Part shown: positions 6,469 through 7,495 of the stretch, piece after piece
Layout of the letters: each line of letters begins with the position of its first letter
Position numbering within the stretch: the stretch's first letter is position 1
NCBI GenBank assembly: GCA_012797575.1
Contig: JAAZOW010000334.1
Coordinates: forward strand, 1 to 7,495
Length of the DNA: 7,495 nucleotides
From: Methanomicrobiales archaeon
Lineage (GTDB): Archaea > Halobacteriota > Methanomicrobia > Methanomicrobiales > Methanoculleaceae
Direction: 5' to 3'
Program-made: the position numbers and the translations under genes
Notes under the pieces: generated by a model
Databases searched by the model: none
What the model saw: only the letters and a program-made list of their open reading frames with translations
What the model was told of the DNA's origin: nothing

Positions 6469-6478
6469 TCCCTCACAC

Positions 6479-6483
6479 CCTCC
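6479..6483 (-). promoter_or_regulatory. Ribosome binding site of the permease gene
   Basis: GGAGG on the minus strand lies 10 nt before the GTG at 6468. It is the strongest Shine-Dalgarno match seen in the importer operon and supports the non-ATG start. Confidence 0.55.
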
Positions 6484-6522
6484 TGCTAAACGCGCGCACT
6501 CTCCACCTCATCTTCTTCCCCA

Positions 6523-7494
6523 TCACAGCGGGATCTTTGCAAACCCTAGGCTGTCGTACTGGCCGTTCAGATCGGCGAAGACCGGTTTCCCGACGAAGAA
6601 GGTGTAGATCTCATCCGCCTTCTCGACCGGGTCGACGTCGGCGAACTGGTCGGGGTACAGGGTCTTCCCGATGAAGTAGGCGTTGGCAAGAACGGTCTCG
6701 TAGTTCGCGGAGTAGAAGTTGTACGGGAGGACGCCGTAGACCCGGCCTTCCTTCGCTGCAGACAGGCCCGCAAGAGCGGTCTCAGTCTTCAGCTCCCTGA
6801 CCGCCCCGCCGCCCTCCATCTGGGTGGTACCGGCATCGACGAAGATGTACTCAGGGTCCCAGGCGACGAGCGCCTCTTTTGCAACATCGGCGTGGTCCGT
6901 GCCAAGGCCGGCTGCAGTGTTCTTCGCGTGCACCCAGAGGAACGGCGGATAGGCCGGCTCAGTGGATATGATCCCGTGAGCGCCCGCTGAGGAGATGCCG
7001 CCGACGTAGACCCTCTTCTGCTCGGCCTCGGGGATATCAGCGGTCCGGCGCTCAAGGTCGGCCACGGTATCCTCGATGTAGGCGATCACCTCTTCGGCCC
7101 GGTCCTGCTTCCCGATGACCTCGCCCATCAGGCGGAGGCCGCCGTACATCTCAGCCTTCTCGGCATCGCTCCGGAGCGAGCCATACGGGAATGCCACAAC
7201 CGGTATGCCGGTCTTTCCCTGGAGCTTATCGGCCTCGGCGGCACTGGTCCCGTATGCTGTTCCAGTCGAACCCGTCTTGAAGACGACGTCAGGATTGAGA
7301 GCGATGATCTTCTCAGGGTCATCCTTTCCTCTGAATTCGCCGATCAACGGGAGATCTTTGAACTGCGCCCCATAGGCGAGGGTATAGGGTCGCCCCTCTA
7401 CCTCCCTCCCCTCTTTTTCGATATCATCGACACCGACGACGAGATCCTGGCCCTGCATGTAGACCAGGTAGCGGAGACACCCTGAGCCTGAGCA
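6523..7494 (-). CDS. ABC importer substrate-binding protein (FecB/BtuF type), N-terminus cut by window edge
   Basis: This extracytoplasmic protein captures the substrate and delivers it to the permease. The frame is open to the right edge, giving 323 visible residues that begin CSGSGCLRYLVYMQGQD; the ATG at 7458 is internal, so the signal peptide and true start lie outside. The layout is that of COG0614 proteins. An N-terminal lobe carries LNPDVVFKTGS and PVVAFPYGSL, a long connecting helix runs through GLRLMGEVIGKQDRAEEVIAYI, and the C-terminal lobe includes WDPEYIFVDAGTT and EGRVYGVLPYNFYSANYETVLANAY. The protein ends GFAKIPL. The relatives I recall are annotated as iron-complex or cobalamin-type binding proteins in methanogens, but no residue here fixes the ligand. 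It is first in the visible operon, 54 nt before the permease. Confidence 0.92.
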   Translation of the reverse strand, partial: CSGSGCLRYLVYMQGQDLVVGVDDIEKEGREVEGRPYTLAYGAQFKDLPLIGEFRGKDDPEKIIALNPDVVFKTGSTGTAYGTSAAEADKLQGKTGIPVVAFPYGSLRSDAEKAEMYGGLRLMGEVIGKQDRAEEVIAYIEDTVADLERRTADIPEAEQKRVYVGGISSAGAHGIISTEPAYPPFLWVHAKNTAAGLGTDHADVAKEALVAWDPEYIFVDAGTTQMEGGGAVRELKTETALAGLSAAKEGRVYGVLPYNFYSANYETVLANAYFIGKTLYPDQFADVDPVEKADEIYTFFVGKPVFADLNGQYDSLGFAKIPL

Positions 7495-7495
7495 G

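Overview
The window looks like chromosomal DNA from a methanogenic archaeon, most likely of the Methanomicrobiales and possibly close to Methanoculleus. This is inferred from the GC-rich coding style, the methanogen-type sensor kinase (HD-type phospho-acceptor box, NLIGNA-type N box), TATA-like AT-rich elements upstream of starts, and the typical set of genes (4Fe-4S uracil-DNA glycosylase, archaeal-style Ap4A NUDIX hydrolase, BtuCD/FecCD-type importer). I ran no database search, so the taxonomic call is recognition only.

Layout from left to right: (i) the C-terminal part of a membrane sensor histidine kinase on the + strand, cut by the left window edge. (ii) A minus-strand pair, lysS (class II lysyl-tRNA synthetase) followed by a small YwbE-family protein, which converges on the kinase. 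(iii) A 267-bp divergent intergenic region with candidate TATA elements for both directions. (iv) A plus-strand pair, a family-4 uracil-DNA glycosylase and a NUDIX (Ap4A-type) hydrolase, 8 nt apart. (v) A small minus-strand DUF1622-family membrane protein whose reading frame is broken by one extra base in a three-base run. (vi) A minus-strand ABC importer operon in the order binding protein (cut by the right edge), permease, ATPase, with the last two overlapping by one base.

Functionally this is mostly housekeeping and uptake: signal sensing, translation, DNA and nucleotide maintenance, and import of a metal chelate or corrinoid-like substrate. I see no RNA genes, CRISPR arrays, insertion sequences or integration scars. 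I also found no convincing new multi-gene system.

Two points merit a second look. The uracil-DNA glycosylase has His where family 4 normally has the third iron-sulfur cysteine. The DUF1622 gene has a one-base frameshift; removing that base restores a family-like C-terminus and removes its overlap with the NUDIX gene. A smaller curiosity is a CbiM/NikM-like MHFADGVIP start on the ABC permease.
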